From NCBI RefSeq assembly GCF_001952855.1, contig NZ_LPNO01000024.1, positions 249,497 through 313,496 on the forward strand: a DNA stretch of 64,000 bases, read 5' to 3'. Numbering within the stretch: the first letter of the stretch is position 1; each line of letters begins with the position of its first letter. Positions 16,921 through 25,742 of this stretch are shown here, piece after piece. Both the position numbers and the translations under genes were made by a program. Below the pieces are notes generated by a model. It had not been told where the DNA came from, ran no database searches, and saw only the letters and a program-made list of their open reading frames with translations. This DNA is from Pseudomonas sp. ATCC PTA-122608. GTDB taxonomy: Bacteria > Pseudomonadota > Gammaproteobacteria > Pseudomonadales > Pseudomonadaceae.

Positions 16921-17949
16921 TCAGCGTGCGACCCGACGGTAAACCAGTGTATCGCGTACCCCGAAGTACTCGCAGCGCCGCGCGCCTTGAAGGGTTTCCA
17001 CCCATTCAAACCCCGCTGCCTCAGCCAGTCGTTGGCTGGATAAGTTCGCCGAAGAGGTGGTCAGGCGTAGTGTGTGCCCGCTCAACTGTGAAACCAGAAC
17101 AGTCAATGCCTCCCTCATCAGCCCAAGACCGGTGTGAGCCTGATTACCCCAATAGCCGATTTCGAAGCTGTGAACCTCATCGGCAAGCGGCAGCAGGCCG
17201 ATACAGCCCACCAATGCCTGGGGCTCATCACGAGATAACAGAAAGTACCTTTTCTCCCCGGCAGGTGCATCGAAGTCTTTTATCGCGCGCTGGAGGCTTT
17301 CCTGCGTGTCCTCCAGCGTCCAGTGCGGCTTGCTCCACTCGAGAAACTGGCGGTGCAGTGCGTAGCTGGCGTTCAAGGCATCGGCGAGTTCTTCTGCGAG
17401 CGCCACATCAGGCGCAACCAGGGTCATCCGGGCAGTTTGCAGGGTTGTGGGCAGCGGCGCCTGTTGTTCAATGGTCTGTACCCACACAAATCCTTCATCT
17501 TCACTGGGTGGCTCAAGCATGCTGAACACGCTTTTCAGCGCGTCCTCTGGCACTCTTTTGTCAGCATTGCGTTGGGCATTTCGCGACAGCGCCAACGCCA
17601 GCGGTGCACTCACCAGAATGCCGATCACCGGGATTGCATATTCCCTCGCGATGGAAAGCAGCTCCTCCCGATGACGCCGCGCCGGCAGGGCAGCATCGAA
17701 GACGATCGCCCCGCGACCCAATCGGTCAAGGTTTTCCGCCACCCAGCGAGACTTGCCAGCGCCCTGCACGCCCATGACCACGTAGACATGAGAGCCCTCG
17801 ACCGCTTGTGACAGCACTTCCTTCAAGCGTGCATACGCGAGCTGCCATGCCTGTCGATTGCGCTCAGGCGTGTACTCCCGGCCGAACTCGGTTTCCAGAT
17901 AGTCGTCCGGGTTGATCACCAAAGGCAGGTCCATCGCCTGATTCTCCAT
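16921..17949 (-). CDS. P-loop kinase fused to a GNAT acetyltransferase
   Basis: A 342-residue two-domain protein. Residues 50-150 resemble zeta-toxin / polynucleotide-kinase-like P-loop enzymes, with GVQGAGKS at 60-67 after a hydrophobic strand VYVVMG, FDAALPARRHRE as the likely acceptor-side acid, and a lid-like stretch NAQRNADKRVPEDAL. From about residue 165 a complete GNAT domain follows, with FEIGYWGNQAHTGLGLMREAL and RLAEAAGFEWVE. The ATG overlaps the tauD stop (TGATG), so the two are translationally coupled. Substrate of the kinase half is unknown. This is not a recognised named family to me. Confidence 0.75.
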   Translation of the reverse strand: MENQAMDLPLVINPDDYLETEFGREYTPERNRQAWQLAYARLKEVLSQAVEGSHVYVVMGVQGAGKSRWVAENLDRLGRGAIVFDAALPARRHREELLSIAREYAIPVIGILVSAPLALALSRNAQRNADKRVPEDALKSVFSMLEPPSEDEGFVWVQTIEQQAPLPTTLQTARMTLVAPDVALAEELADALNASYALHRQFLEWSKPHWTLEDTQESLQRAIKDFDAPAGEKRYFLLSRDEPQALVGCIGLLPLADEVHSFEIGYWGNQAHTGLGLMREALTVLVSQLSGHTLRLTTSSANLSSQRLAEAAGFEWVETLQGARRCEYFGVRDTLVYRRVAR

Positions 17950-18782
17950 CAAAAAGGCACATCCCCCAAAATCGTCGCGCGATGCATGACCCGTCTATTG
18001 GGACGGTAATCATCAATCGCGTAATGCTGGGTAATGCGGTTATCCCAGAACGCTACATCATTCGCCTTCCATCGCCAACGCACGGTGAATTCCGGGCGGC
18101 TCACGTGGCTGAACAACAGCCGCAGCAGCGCATCACTTTCCGCCGCCTCCAGCTCATTGATTCGCGTGGTAAAGCCTTCATTCACGAACAGCGCCTTATG
18201 GCCCGTGGCGGGATGCGTCCTGACCACCGGGTGTGACAGCGGCGGATGATCCTTCCTGGCTTTTTCATAGCGCTCCAGTGCTTCGGGCGTGCTGCCGAAG
18301 CGCTCGGTGGGAAAGGACTTGATCAATTCGTGGGTAGCGGTCAGGCCGTCGAGCAGGCGCCGGATGGGGGCCGATAACGCCTCGAACGCGGCCACGCCGT
18401 TGGCCCACAATGTATCGCCACCGAAAGCCGGCACCTGCCTGGCCGCCAGCACGGAGCCCATTGCCGGCGCGGCGAGAAACGTCACGTCGGTGTGCCAGAT
18501 GGCGTTGTCGCGTACGTCGGTCACCGCGGTGTCGATCAGCAGCAACTCAGGGTGCTGGTCCACATGGGGATAGATCGGATGCCGGTGCAAATCTCCGAAA
18601 CACGCGGCAAACGCCACGTGTTCGGCAGGTGTAATTGCCTGATTACGGAAGAACAGCACCTGGTGCTGCAGCAGCGCTTGCTCCACCCAGTGCTGCTGCT
18701 GATCGCTCAGAGGCCGGGACATGTCCAGCCCCTCGACCTCGGCGCCGATGGTTGGGCCGAGAGGACGAAGCGTAAGGCCCAT
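17949..18782 (-). CDS. tauD: TauD-family Fe(II)/2-oxoglutarate-dependent dioxygenase
   Basis: Oxidises a sulfonate (taurine in TauD) to release sulfite, using 2-oxoglutarate and O2. The 277-residue protein shows the iron-binding HxD in WHTDVTF, the 2-oxoglutarate-binding region and the distal histidine and arginine in NRRVMHRATI at the C-terminus. It starts two bases after tauA, inside a GAGAGTAACC ribosome-binding region, and its stop overlaps the kinase-GNAT start. tauA next to it supports a sulfonate substrate. The preferred sulfonate is not decidable. Confidence 0.88.
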   Translation of the reverse strand: MGLTLRPLGPTIGAEVEGLDMSRPLSDQQQHWVEQALLQHQVLFFRNQAITPAEHVAFAACFGDLHRHPIYPHVDQHPELLLIDTAVTDVRDNAIWHTDVTFLAAPAMGSVLAARQVPAFGGDTLWANGVAAFEALSAPIRRLLDGLTATHELIKSFPTERFGSTPEALERYEKARKDHPPLSHPVVRTHPATGHKALFVNEGFTTRINELEAAESDALLRLLFSHVSRPEFTVRWRWKANDVAFWDNRITQHYAIDDYRPNRRVMHRATILGDVPF

Positions 18783-18784
18783 GG

Positions 18785-19771
18785 TTACTCTCCGACAAAC
18801 TTGTCGCTGACAAAGGCGGAGTAGTCAGGCAGGACTTTTTCGATTTTCCCCTGCTCTTTCAGAAATTCGGCGGTTTTGCCGATTTCCCTGGCGGTGCCGC
18901 CGGCGAGGTATTGGGCGCTTTTTTGTTCGGCGGCGCTCGGGAACGATGAGCCTTCGAGCAGCTCGGGAATATCCGCAGCGTTGGCGCCTGTGAGTCGGGC
19001 GATGCTTTTTACAGGTGCGGAATCAGCGGTCCAGTCCTTTTTATGCGCAGCGTAATCGGCAATCGCTGCCAGGCTGACCTTGGCAAAATCGGCTACCACT
19101 TTCGGGTTATTTTCTGCGAAGTCCTTGCGTGCCACCCATACTTCAAAGGTCGGTGCTCCCCAATTCGAAACCTCGGCAGCATCGGTCAGAATCTTGCCGG
19201 TCTTGCGAATTTCACCCAGGGCAGGCGACCAGGTAAACGCCCCGTCGATATCGCCACGGCTCCAGGCGGCGGTGATTTGCGCCGGGGTGAGGTTGACGAT
19301 GTTGACCTTGCGCGGGTCCAGGTTCCAATGCTTCAGCGCGCCCAGCAGGCTGTAATGGGAGGTCGACACAAACGGCACGGCGATGGTTTTGCCGATCAGG
19401 TCTTCAGGGATTCTGATCCCGCTGCCATCGCGTACCACCAGCGCCTCGGAGCTGCGAATCTGCGCGCTGACAATGAACGCCACCAGCGGCATGTTTCGCG
19501 ACGCCGCCGCGGCAAGCGGGCTGGAACCCAGGTTGCCGATCTGCACATCGCCTGAAGCCATGGCGGCAAGGACGGCCGGGCCGGCGTCGAACTTTCGCCA
19601 ATCGATTTTCTGGCCGATGCCTTTTTCATATTCGCCGTCGGCGATGGCGCGTTTGAGGGGGTCGATGCCGTTGATGTAGCCGATGGTAAGGTCGGCGGAG
19701 TGGGCGCTTAGGGAAAGGACAGCGAGGCCCACGGCCGAAATGAGATTCCGGGCCAGTTTCAGCGTTTTCAT
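18785..19771 (-). CDS. tauA: Taurine/sulfonate ABC transporter substrate-binding protein
   Basis: Periplasmic binding protein of 328 residues. Residues 1-25 form a signal peptide ending in SLSAHSA. Typical TauA blocks follow: DLTIGYINGIDPLKRA, ASGDVQIGNLGSSPLAAAASR, VNLTPAQITAAWSRGDIDGAFTWSPAL. Transcription would start in the AT-rich stretch near 19850 (AAAAAATAAAATAAATAA region) and run through tauD and the kinase-GNAT gene. The ABC permease and ATPase (tauB, tauC) are not in the window, so the protein either uses a transporter encoded elsewhere or the operon has lost them. Confidence 0.9.
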   Translation of the reverse strand: MKTLKLARNLISAVGLAVLSLSAHSADLTIGYINGIDPLKRAIADGEYEKGIGQKIDWRKFDAGPAVLAAMASGDVQIGNLGSSPLAAAASRNMPLVAFIVSAQIRSSEALVVRDGSGIRIPEDLIGKTIAVPFVSTSHYSLLGALKHWNLDPRKVNIVNLTPAQITAAWSRGDIDGAFTWSPALGEIRKTGKILTDAAEVSNWGAPTFEVWVARKDFAENNPKVVADFAKVSLAAIADYAAHKKDWTADSAPVKSIARLTGANAADIPELLEGSSFPSAAEQKSAQYLAGGTAREIGKTAEFLKEQGKIEKVLPDYSAFVSDKFVGE

Positions 19772-19962
19772 TTTTATAGATTCCTGAGCGGATAAGGCTT
19801 GAGCAGCGCCAGTCCCGGCGCACCAAGGGTCAACTCAGTTAGAGGATATTGTTCTATAAAAAATAAAATAAATAATTTTATGGAATTAGCTTAGACAAGG
19901 ACGGTGACGCCCGGGCGCGGTGAATCACCACCGCGCCAACACCATTGGTCAGGCCGCCACTG

Positions 19963-20832
19963 TCACTCTTGGACATCCATGAACTCTTTGGCCCAGTTCA
20001 CATACGTATCGGGGAACGTGTAGGTGTGGGTCAGTTCGCTGGCGGTCAGGTTCGATGTGCTGCGCGTGAGGTTGCGCTGTTCACGAAGGCTGTCGTAGGT
20101 GGCCTTGATCGAGGCGAAGTAGGCGCCGTGGCCGGCAACCACAATACGCACACCCAGCTTGGCCAGGCGTTCGTTGTCATTGAGGTTCGGGTTGGCGTAG
20201 GTCACCAGCATCAGCGGAACCGTCAGGCCTTCGGCGATCTGCTCAAGGTGGTCGAAGTCACGGATGCCCACCATGCAGATGCCATCTGCGCCGGCTTCTT
20301 GATATGCCTTGGTGCGATGGATGACGTCTTCCACTGGCAGCACGGCGGCGTTGGTCCGCGCGATGATCGAAAGCTGCGGATCGACCCGCGCTTCCAGGGC
20401 TGCCTTGACCTTGCCCACGCCCTCTTCCGTGCTGATGAGGTCGGTGGATTTGCGCCCGAACTGCGCGGGCAGCAAGGTATCTTCAATGGTCAGCGCTGAA
20501 ACGCCCGCACGCTCCAGTTCCTGGACCGTGCGCATCACGTTGAGGGCATTACCGTAGCCGTGGTCGGCGTCGGCGATCACCGGAAGCTGCGCCACCCGGC
20601 CGATGCGGGTGGCCTGCTCGACGAACTCACTCAGGGTAATCAGCGCAAAGTCCGGCGCAGCCAGAACCTGCAGCGACGCCACCGAGCCACCCAGGATGCC
20701 GACTTCGAAGCCCAGGTCTGCAGCGATCCTGGCAGACATCGGGTCGAACACCGAGGCGGTGTGAAAGCAGTGCTGGGAGGCCAGCAGCTCGCGAAACGAG
20801 CGCCGCAGATCATGGTGGGAAATTTTCGACAT
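19963..20832 (-). CDS. Oxaloacetate decarboxylase, ICL/PEP mutase superfamily
   Basis: Soluble Mg-dependent enzyme of 289 residues, matching in length and layout the P. aeruginosa PA4872 protein, a biochemically known oxaloacetate decarboxylase. Visible blocks are FDPMSARIAADLGFEVGILGGS, PVIADADHGYG with the Mg-binding aspartates, LERAGVSALTIEDTLLPAQFG, and a histidine in VVAGHGAYF that marks this subgroup. The ATG at 20832 follows GGAG by five bases; a GTG two codons upstream is less likely. It is a single gene; no neighbour suggests a special pathway. Confidence 0.88.
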   Translation of the reverse strand: MSKISHHDLRRSFRELLASQHCFHTASVFDPMSARIAADLGFEVGILGGSVASLQVLAAPDFALITLSEFVEQATRIGRVAQLPVIADADHGYGNALNVMRTVQELERAGVSALTIEDTLLPAQFGRKSTDLISTEEGVGKVKAALEARVDPQLSIIARTNAAVLPVEDVIHRTKAYQEAGADGICMVGIRDFDHLEQIAEGLTVPLMLVTYANPNLNDNERLAKLGVRIVVAGHGAYFASIKATYDSLREQRNLTRSTSNLTASELTHTYTFPDTYVNWAKEFMDVQE

Positions 20833-21156
20833 GTTCACTCCTCACTGTCGCCGTATACGCGGGAACGACCAGTGCCAATTCAAAAGTGAGGCTAGCGTAT
20901 CACGCCGGAAAAAGATGGTTGATGACGTTTGAGAAACTTATACATCACGTTTAGCAGCGGCGTTTGATGGCGCTGTGTTCGAGGACTGAGACCACCAGCC
21001 CCCACCGGTAAACCGTTCTTTCGGCCTCAAGTGAGCGCCCCCGCAGTCGATACACAGAGGGTACGCATGGCCACACTCGCCTTCAAAACAACACATGCGA
21101 CGTTCGACGCTACTGTTTTCTCCTTGCCAAAACTATAAATACCCGCAGGTGAAGTC
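20833..21156. other. Intergenic region between divergent decarboxylase and chemoreceptor genes
   Basis: About 320 bases without a supported gene. It contains the sigma-28-like promoter at 21027-21053 and an AT-rich segment before the chemoreceptor ribosome-binding site. The left half shows no clear signal. Confidence 0.6.
21027..21053 (+). promoter_or_regulatory. Sigma-28 (FliA) type promoter for the chemoreceptor gene
   Basis: TCAAGTG, then 12 bases, then GTCGATAC, a close match to the flagellar sigma-28 consensus TCAAGTT-N12-GCCGATAA. It predicts a start near 21061 and a leader of about 95 bases before the chemoreceptor ATG at 21157. Confidence 0.55.
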
Positions 21157-23100
21157 ATGAATATCAAGCAGAAGCTGACCTGGGCCTTTGCGGCCATCGC
21201 GTGTCTGCCAGTCATCCTGGTGGCCATTCTGGTGGTGCTGAATGTACGCGAGGGGGCCATGGCCAATTTCCTCGACAGCAGCGGCCGCGAAATCCGTCAG
21301 ATCGACAACGGCATGAAGCAGTTTTTCGACGGCATCAGCCAAAACGTCGAATATGTGGCCAAGGACCCGCGCGTTGTCGCGGCCAGGGACCTCAAGAGTT
21401 ATGCCGGCGCCGACGCTGCGCAAATTCCGCTGACTGCGACCAACAAGGACCTTCTGGGGATTTTCGACCAGTTCGCCAAAAGCCATCCCAGCACCGCCTA
21501 CCTGTCCCTGGGACTGAGCGACGGCGGTTACGCCAGTTGGCCTGACGACACCAAACTGAACAACTACGACCCGCGCGTGCGCCCCTGGTACCAGGCGGCC
21601 ATCGCCGCGCCAGGCAAGACCGTGCGTACCGGCGCGTACTATTGGGCGCCAGACGATGTGTCGCTGATCGGCACCGTGCACACCGTCACCGACGATACGG
21701 GCAAGATCCTTGGCGTCGTCGGCCTGGACGTGTCACTCAAGCAACTCACCGAACTGGTGCGCAACATCAAGCTCGGCGACAGCGGCTACCTGATGCTGGT
21801 GGAAGCCAACGGCAACGTGCTGGTAGACCCCAGCGACGCCAAGCACAACTTCAAACCGATGGCCGACCTGGGCGCTAATTATGCCGAGCTGGCCAAGCGC
21901 GGCGACGGCGTGACCCAGGTCGACATCGAGGGTGTGACCTACATGGCCAACGTGGTCAGTTCCAAAGATCTGGGCTGGCGTTTTATCGGCCTGATCAAGC
22001 GCGACGAAGTGATGGCCGGCGCCACTCGCCTGACTTGGCTGATCGCCGCCATCGCCGCCGCACTGGCCGTGGTGTTCGCGATTGTCGGCGCCAGCTTTGC
22101 CAGCGTGATCGTGCGCCCGATTCGCGGGGTGGCCGACGGCCTGCAAGAGATTGCCGAAGGTGAAGGCGACCTCACCCGCCAGCTCAAGGTGCAGGGCAAG
22201 GACGAAACCGCCAGCCTGGCGGGCTGGTTCAACCAGTTCCTGAGCATGATCGCCCAGTTGGTGCAGCGCATCGGCAATGCCTCTTCCGACCTGCAAGCCG
22301 CCGCCGCCGACACCCGCGACGTCGCCCACAACATGAACCAGGCGGCAGGCCGCCAACGTGAGGCCGTGGAGCTGGTCAGCACCGCCTTCAACGAAATGGT
22401 GGCTACCGCCAACGAAGTCGCCCGCTCCTGCAGCGCCGCCGCATCGAGTGCCGACGAAGGCTACCGCGATGTACACGACGGCCAGCAGCATATCGGCGAA
22501 GCCACTGGCAGCGTGCTCAAGCTCAGCGAAGACCTGCAGCGCTCCACCCAGACGATGCAACAACTGGAGCAGGACAGCAAAAACATCAACACGATCCTCG
22601 ACACCATCCGCTCGATTGCCGAACAGACCAACCTGCTGGCGCTTAACGCCGCCATCGAAGCCGCACGTGCCGGTGACCAGGGCCGCGGGTTCGCTGTGGT
22701 CGCCGACGAGGTGCGTGCGCTGGCCCGACGCACCGCCGACTCCACCGGCGAAATCGACAGCCTGCTGGGCAACCTCGCCCGCCGCACTCAGGAAGTCACC
22801 CAACAGATGCAGGGCAGCCTGCTGGTGTCCCACACCAGCGTGGAACGCATCCAGCAGGCTCGCGACAGCTTCGACAAGATCCGCGGCTCGGTCGACTCGA
22901 TTCGCGACCAGAACACCCAGATCGCCACCGCCGCCGAGGAGCAGCACCAGGTGGCCGAAGAGATCAACCGGCACATCGCGCAGATCCATGCCGACGCGCA
23001 GTTGGTGGAAGGCTTTGCGCATTCGGCACAGACCGGGTCCGGACGGTTGACGGATATTTCCGGTCAGCTCAAGGGCCTGGTGGGGCGCTTCAAGTTCTAG
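21157..23100 (+). CDS. Methyl-accepting chemotaxis protein with dCache domain, amino-acid type
   Basis: Transmembrane chemoreceptor of 647 residues. TM1 spans about residues 9-29, the periplasmic double-Cache domain 33-275, TM2 about 283-305, then HAMP (VRPIRGVADGLQEIAEGEGDLT) and the signalling domain with the conserved tip EQTNLLALNAAIEAARAGDQ. In the sensor, Y137, R142, W144, Y145 and D191 have the spacing of the amino-acid-binding residues of PctA-type receptors, so amino acids are the likely ligands. A ribosome-binding site GCAGGTGAAG precedes the ATG, and a sigma-28-like promoter lies 100 bases upstream. It ends before a strong terminator. Confidence 0.92.
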   Translation: MNIKQKLTWAFAAIACLPVILVAILVVLNVREGAMANFLDSSGREIRQIDNGMKQFFDGISQNVEYVAKDPRVVAARDLKSYAGADAAQIPLTATNKDLLGIFDQFAKSHPSTAYLSLGLSDGGYASWPDDTKLNNYDPRVRPWYQAAIAAPGKTVRTGAYYWAPDDVSLIGTVHTVTDDTGKILGVVGLDVSLKQLTELVRNIKLGDSGYLMLVEANGNVLVDPSDAKHNFKPMADLGANYAELAKRGDGVTQVDIEGVTYMANVVSSKDLGWRFIGLIKRDEVMAGATRLTWLIAAIAAALAVVFAIVGASFASVIVRPIRGVADGLQEIAEGEGDLTRQLKVQGKDETASLAGWFNQFLSMIAQLVQRIGNASSDLQAAAADTRDVAHNMNQAAGRQREAVELVSTAFNEMVATANEVARSCSAAASSADEGYRDVHDGQQHIGEATGSVLKLSEDLQRSTQTMQQLEQDSKNINTILDTIRSIAEQTNLLALNAAIEAARAGDQGRGFAVVADEVRALARRTADSTGEIDSLLGNLARRTQEVTQQMQGSLLVSHTSVERIQQARDSFDKIRGSVDSIRDQNTQIATAAEEQHQVAEEINRHIAQIHADAQLVEGFAHSAQTGSGRLTDISGQLKGLVGRFKF

Positions 23101-23143
23101 GCATTTCGCTGAGGGTAATGCCTGAACCGCTTACAGCGCGGGC

Positions 23144-23179
23144 AAAAAAAAGCGCCACTCAATGAGTGGCGCTTTTTCT
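23144..23179. terminator. Bidirectional intrinsic terminator
   Basis: A perfect stem AGCGCCACTC / GAGTGGCGCT with a short AAT loop is flanked by an A-run on the left and a T-run on the right. It can end transcription of the chemoreceptor gene on the plus strand and of the PAS chemoreceptor gene on the minus strand. Confidence 0.9.
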
Positions 23180-23220
23180 ATTCCCTGTTCGACGTCAAGA
23201 CCCAGGCGCAGCTTGAACCT

Positions 23221-24576
23221 CTACCCCACCCAGCTGATGGCGGTCTTTGGAATCACTTCGGATTCATCGAGCTTGGAAGCGAACATGCTCACAGCCTCGA
23301 CCGCGTCGCTGGTGCCGTTGCGAATCTGCAAAATCACCGAACCGGCTTGATCGGCCAGCGTAACGCCGCGCTGCGCACCTTCCTGGGTGGCATTCATGCT
23401 GACGACCGCGTCCCGTGTCTCGGCGAGAATCTTGCTGATCATCTCGGCGATTTCCGCCGTGGAGCGGCTGGTGCGCCCCGCCAGTTGCCTCACCTCGTCG
23501 GCGACCACGGCAAACCCTCGCCCCTGATCCCCTGCCCGGGCGGCCTCGATGGCGGCATTGAGCGCCAGCAGGTTGGTCTGGTCGGCAATCCCGCGAATGG
23601 TATTGACGATCGCGGTGATCTGCTCGGAGCGATCGCCCAGTTGCCCCACCAGTCGCGCAGACGCCCCGATGTTTTCGGCAATGCGGCGCATCTCACTGGC
23701 GGTCTCTTGAATGACCTGAGTGCCCTGCTCGGCAAACTTCTCCGTCTCGGCAGAAATATGGTAAGCCCGGGAAGCACCGCGGGAGTCGGCCTCGAATTTC
23801 TCGACCCGCTCGGTGATGTCACTGGCGAATTTGACGATCTTGGTTAACTTGCCGTCGGCGTCATACACCGGGTTATAGCTTGCCTCCAGCCACACGACGC
23901 GACCGTGCTTGCCCAGGCGTTTAAATTGCCCGCTGAAAAACTCGCCCGCATTCAGGCGACGCCAGAAGTCGGTGTACTCATTGCTGTTAACCAGGCCGGG
24001 TTCGCAAAACAGGCGGTGATGCTTACCCTTGAGTTCCGCCAGCCCATAACCCATGACATTCAGAAAGTTTTCGTTGGCGACCAGCACATTGCCGCTCAGG
24101 TCGAACTCGATCACCGCCATGGCCCGGTCCAGCGCCACGAGCTTGCTGCGGGTGGCGGCCTCCTGGGCCACTTTGTCGGTGACGACAAGCGCATACTTGA
24201 CGACCTTCAACACCTGGCCACGTTCGTCCAGCACCGGGTTATAACTGGCCTCCAGCCAGACCGTCTGCCCGTCTTTATTGACCCTCTGAAAGGTGCCGGA
24301 AACGAATTTGCCGGCCCGAAGCGCGGCCCAGAATTCGCCGTACGCCGCGCTGTTCGTCAATGCAGGCAAGCAAAAGTCCCGATGTGACGTTGCACTCAAT
24401 TCATCCGGGCGGTATCCCAACGCCTGCAAGAAGTTATCGTTGGCGCGAAGCACCTTGCCGTTCAAGTCGAACTCGACCACGGCCATCGAGCGCTCAAGCG
24501 CAGCCACCAATCCTTTGTACCCTGCAACATCGGCCGTCCTGGCCGCCAGTTCTGTTCTCAACGTTTTATTGAACAT
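23221..24576 (-). CDS. Soluble PAS-PAS methyl-accepting protein (BdlA-like)
   Basis: Cytoplasmic sensor of 451 residues without membrane segments. Two PAS domains (about residues 22-140 and 145-260) share the pattern AVVEFDL/AVIEFDL...NFL...GY and the loop VWLEASYNPV, each followed by an MCP signalling domain with DQTNLLALNAAIEAARAGDQ. The layout is that of BdlA, which controls biofilm dispersal in P. aeruginosa, though this protein is about 30 residues longer. It may sense oxygen or redox state through a PAS cofactor; none can be read from sequence. A sigma-28-like promoter precedes it. Confidence 0.85.
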   Translation of the reverse strand: MFNKTLRTELAARTADVAGYKGLVAALERSMAVVEFDLNGKVLRANDNFLQALGYRPDELSATSHRDFCLPALTNSAAYGEFWAALRAGKFVSGTFQRVNKDGQTVWLEASYNPVLDERGQVLKVVKYALVVTDKVAQEAATRSKLVALDRAMAVIEFDLSGNVLVANENFLNVMGYGLAELKGKHHRLFCEPGLVNSNEYTDFWRRLNAGEFFSGQFKRLGKHGRVVWLEASYNPVYDADGKLTKIVKFASDITERVEKFEADSRGASRAYHISAETEKFAEQGTQVIQETASEMRRIAENIGASARLVGQLGDRSEQITAIVNTIRGIADQTNLLALNAAIEAARAGDQGRGFAVVADEVRQLAGRTSRSTAEIAEMISKILAETRDAVVSMNATQEGAQRGVTLADQAGSVILQIRNGTSDAVEAVSMFASKLDESEVIPKTAISWVG

Positions 24577-24611
24577 GACGTACCCCTTCAGAGCAATGGA
24601 CTCTAAAGGCG

Positions 24612-24638
24612 CTATCGGCTGTCCGGTACGGAACTAAA
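24612..24638 (-). promoter_or_regulatory. Sigma-28 (FliA) type promoter for the PAS chemoreceptor gene
   Basis: The minus strand reads TTTAGTT, 12 bases, GCCGATAG. The -10 element is a near-perfect sigma-28 match and the spacing is right; the -35 element is partial. It lies 36 bases before the ATG at 24576. Confidence 0.6.
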
Positions 24639-24826
24639 CACAGCCCGGCAGCCTTTTTATTTGACGTCAATTTAGTGCGCTTTGCCGGGTGCCACCCGAG
24701 CCTGCGCGACGCTCACACCGCCAATGTTAAAATATGTTATTTGAAAAAATTACTTCACATAATCTGATCACTGGTGGATTATCAGCCCAACACGTATCAC
24801 CCCCTGACCACAAAACAGGAACCCCC

Positions 24827-25732
24827 ATGAATAATAAGAACGTAGGCGTTATTGGACTTGGCGCGATGGGCCTGGGCATTGCCCGCTCGTTGCTGCGCAA
24901 CGGTTTCAATGTGCATGCCTGTGACGTGCGTGAAGCCGTCACACAACAGTTCGCCAGCGAAGGCGGCGTAGCCTGCAGCTCACCGGCACAGATGGCGGGT
25001 GAATGCGATGTGATCATCACCGTGGTGGTGAATGCCGAACAGACCGAGACCGTCCTGTTTGGTGAGCACTCGGCGGCCGCCGCATTGCGCCCGGGAAGCC
25101 TGGTGATTGGCTGTGCCACGGTGGCGCCGACCTATGCGGTGGAGCTGGGCCAGCGCCTGGCAGAAGCCGGGTTGTTGTACCTGGACGCGCCGATCTCCGG
25201 CGGCGCCGCCAAGGCCGCGGCCGGCGAAATGACCATGATGACTTCCGGCCCGTCCGAAGCCTATGCCAAGGCGGATGCGGTGCTCGCGGGCATGGCCGGC
25301 AAGGTCTATCGACTGGGGGACGTGCATGGCCTGGGCTCCAAGGTCAAGATCATTAATCAGTTGCTGGCGGGCGTGCACATTGCCGCCTCCGCCGAAGCGA
25401 TGGCGCTGGGGCTGCGCGAAGGGGTCGACGCCGATGCCTTGTACGAGGTGATCACCCACAGTGCCGGCAATTCCTGGATGTTCGAGAACCGCGTGCCGCA
25501 TATTCTCAAGGCCGATTACACGCCGTTGTCCGCCGTGGATATTTTCGTCAAGGACCTGGGCCTGGTGCTGGATACCGCACGGGCCAGCAAGTTTCCGCTG
25601 CCGCTGTCGGCCACCGCGCACCAGATGTTCATGCAGGCCTCCAGCGCCGGTTTCGGGCGTGAGGACGATTCGGCGGTGATCAAGATTTTCCCTGGCATCG
25701 AACTGCCGACCGCCAAGCCTGACTCCGTATAA
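24827..25732 (+). CDS. ltnD: L-threonate dehydrogenase
   Basis: NAD-dependent dehydrogenase of the beta-hydroxyacid family (301 residues) that oxidises L-threonate to 2-oxo-tetronate. The N-terminus holds the Rossmann motif GVIGLGAMGLGIARSL; APISGGAAKAAAGEMTMMTSG is the substrate-binding loop and the lysine in GSKVKIINQLL is the catalytic residue of the family. The ATG at 24827 follows AGGA; the frame is open from 24734 without a ribosome-binding site. It heads the operon ltnD-otnK-otnC-permease-otnI, which fixes the assignment to threonate rather than 3-hydroxyisobutyrate. Confidence 0.88.
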   Translation: MNNKNVGVIGLGAMGLGIARSLLRNGFNVHACDVREAVTQQFASEGGVACSSPAQMAGECDVIITVVVNAEQTETVLFGEHSAAAALRPGSLVIGCATVAPTYAVELGQRLAEAGLLYLDAPISGGAAKAAAGEMTMMTSGPSEAYAKADAVLAGMAGKVYRLGDVHGLGSKVKIINQLLAGVHIAASAEAMALGLREGVDADALYEVITHSAGNSWMFENRVPHILKADYTPLSAVDIFVKDLGLVLDTARASKFPLPLSATAHQMFMQASSAGFGREDDSAVIKIFPGIELPTAKPDSV

Positions 25733-25742
25733 GGACCGCGCC

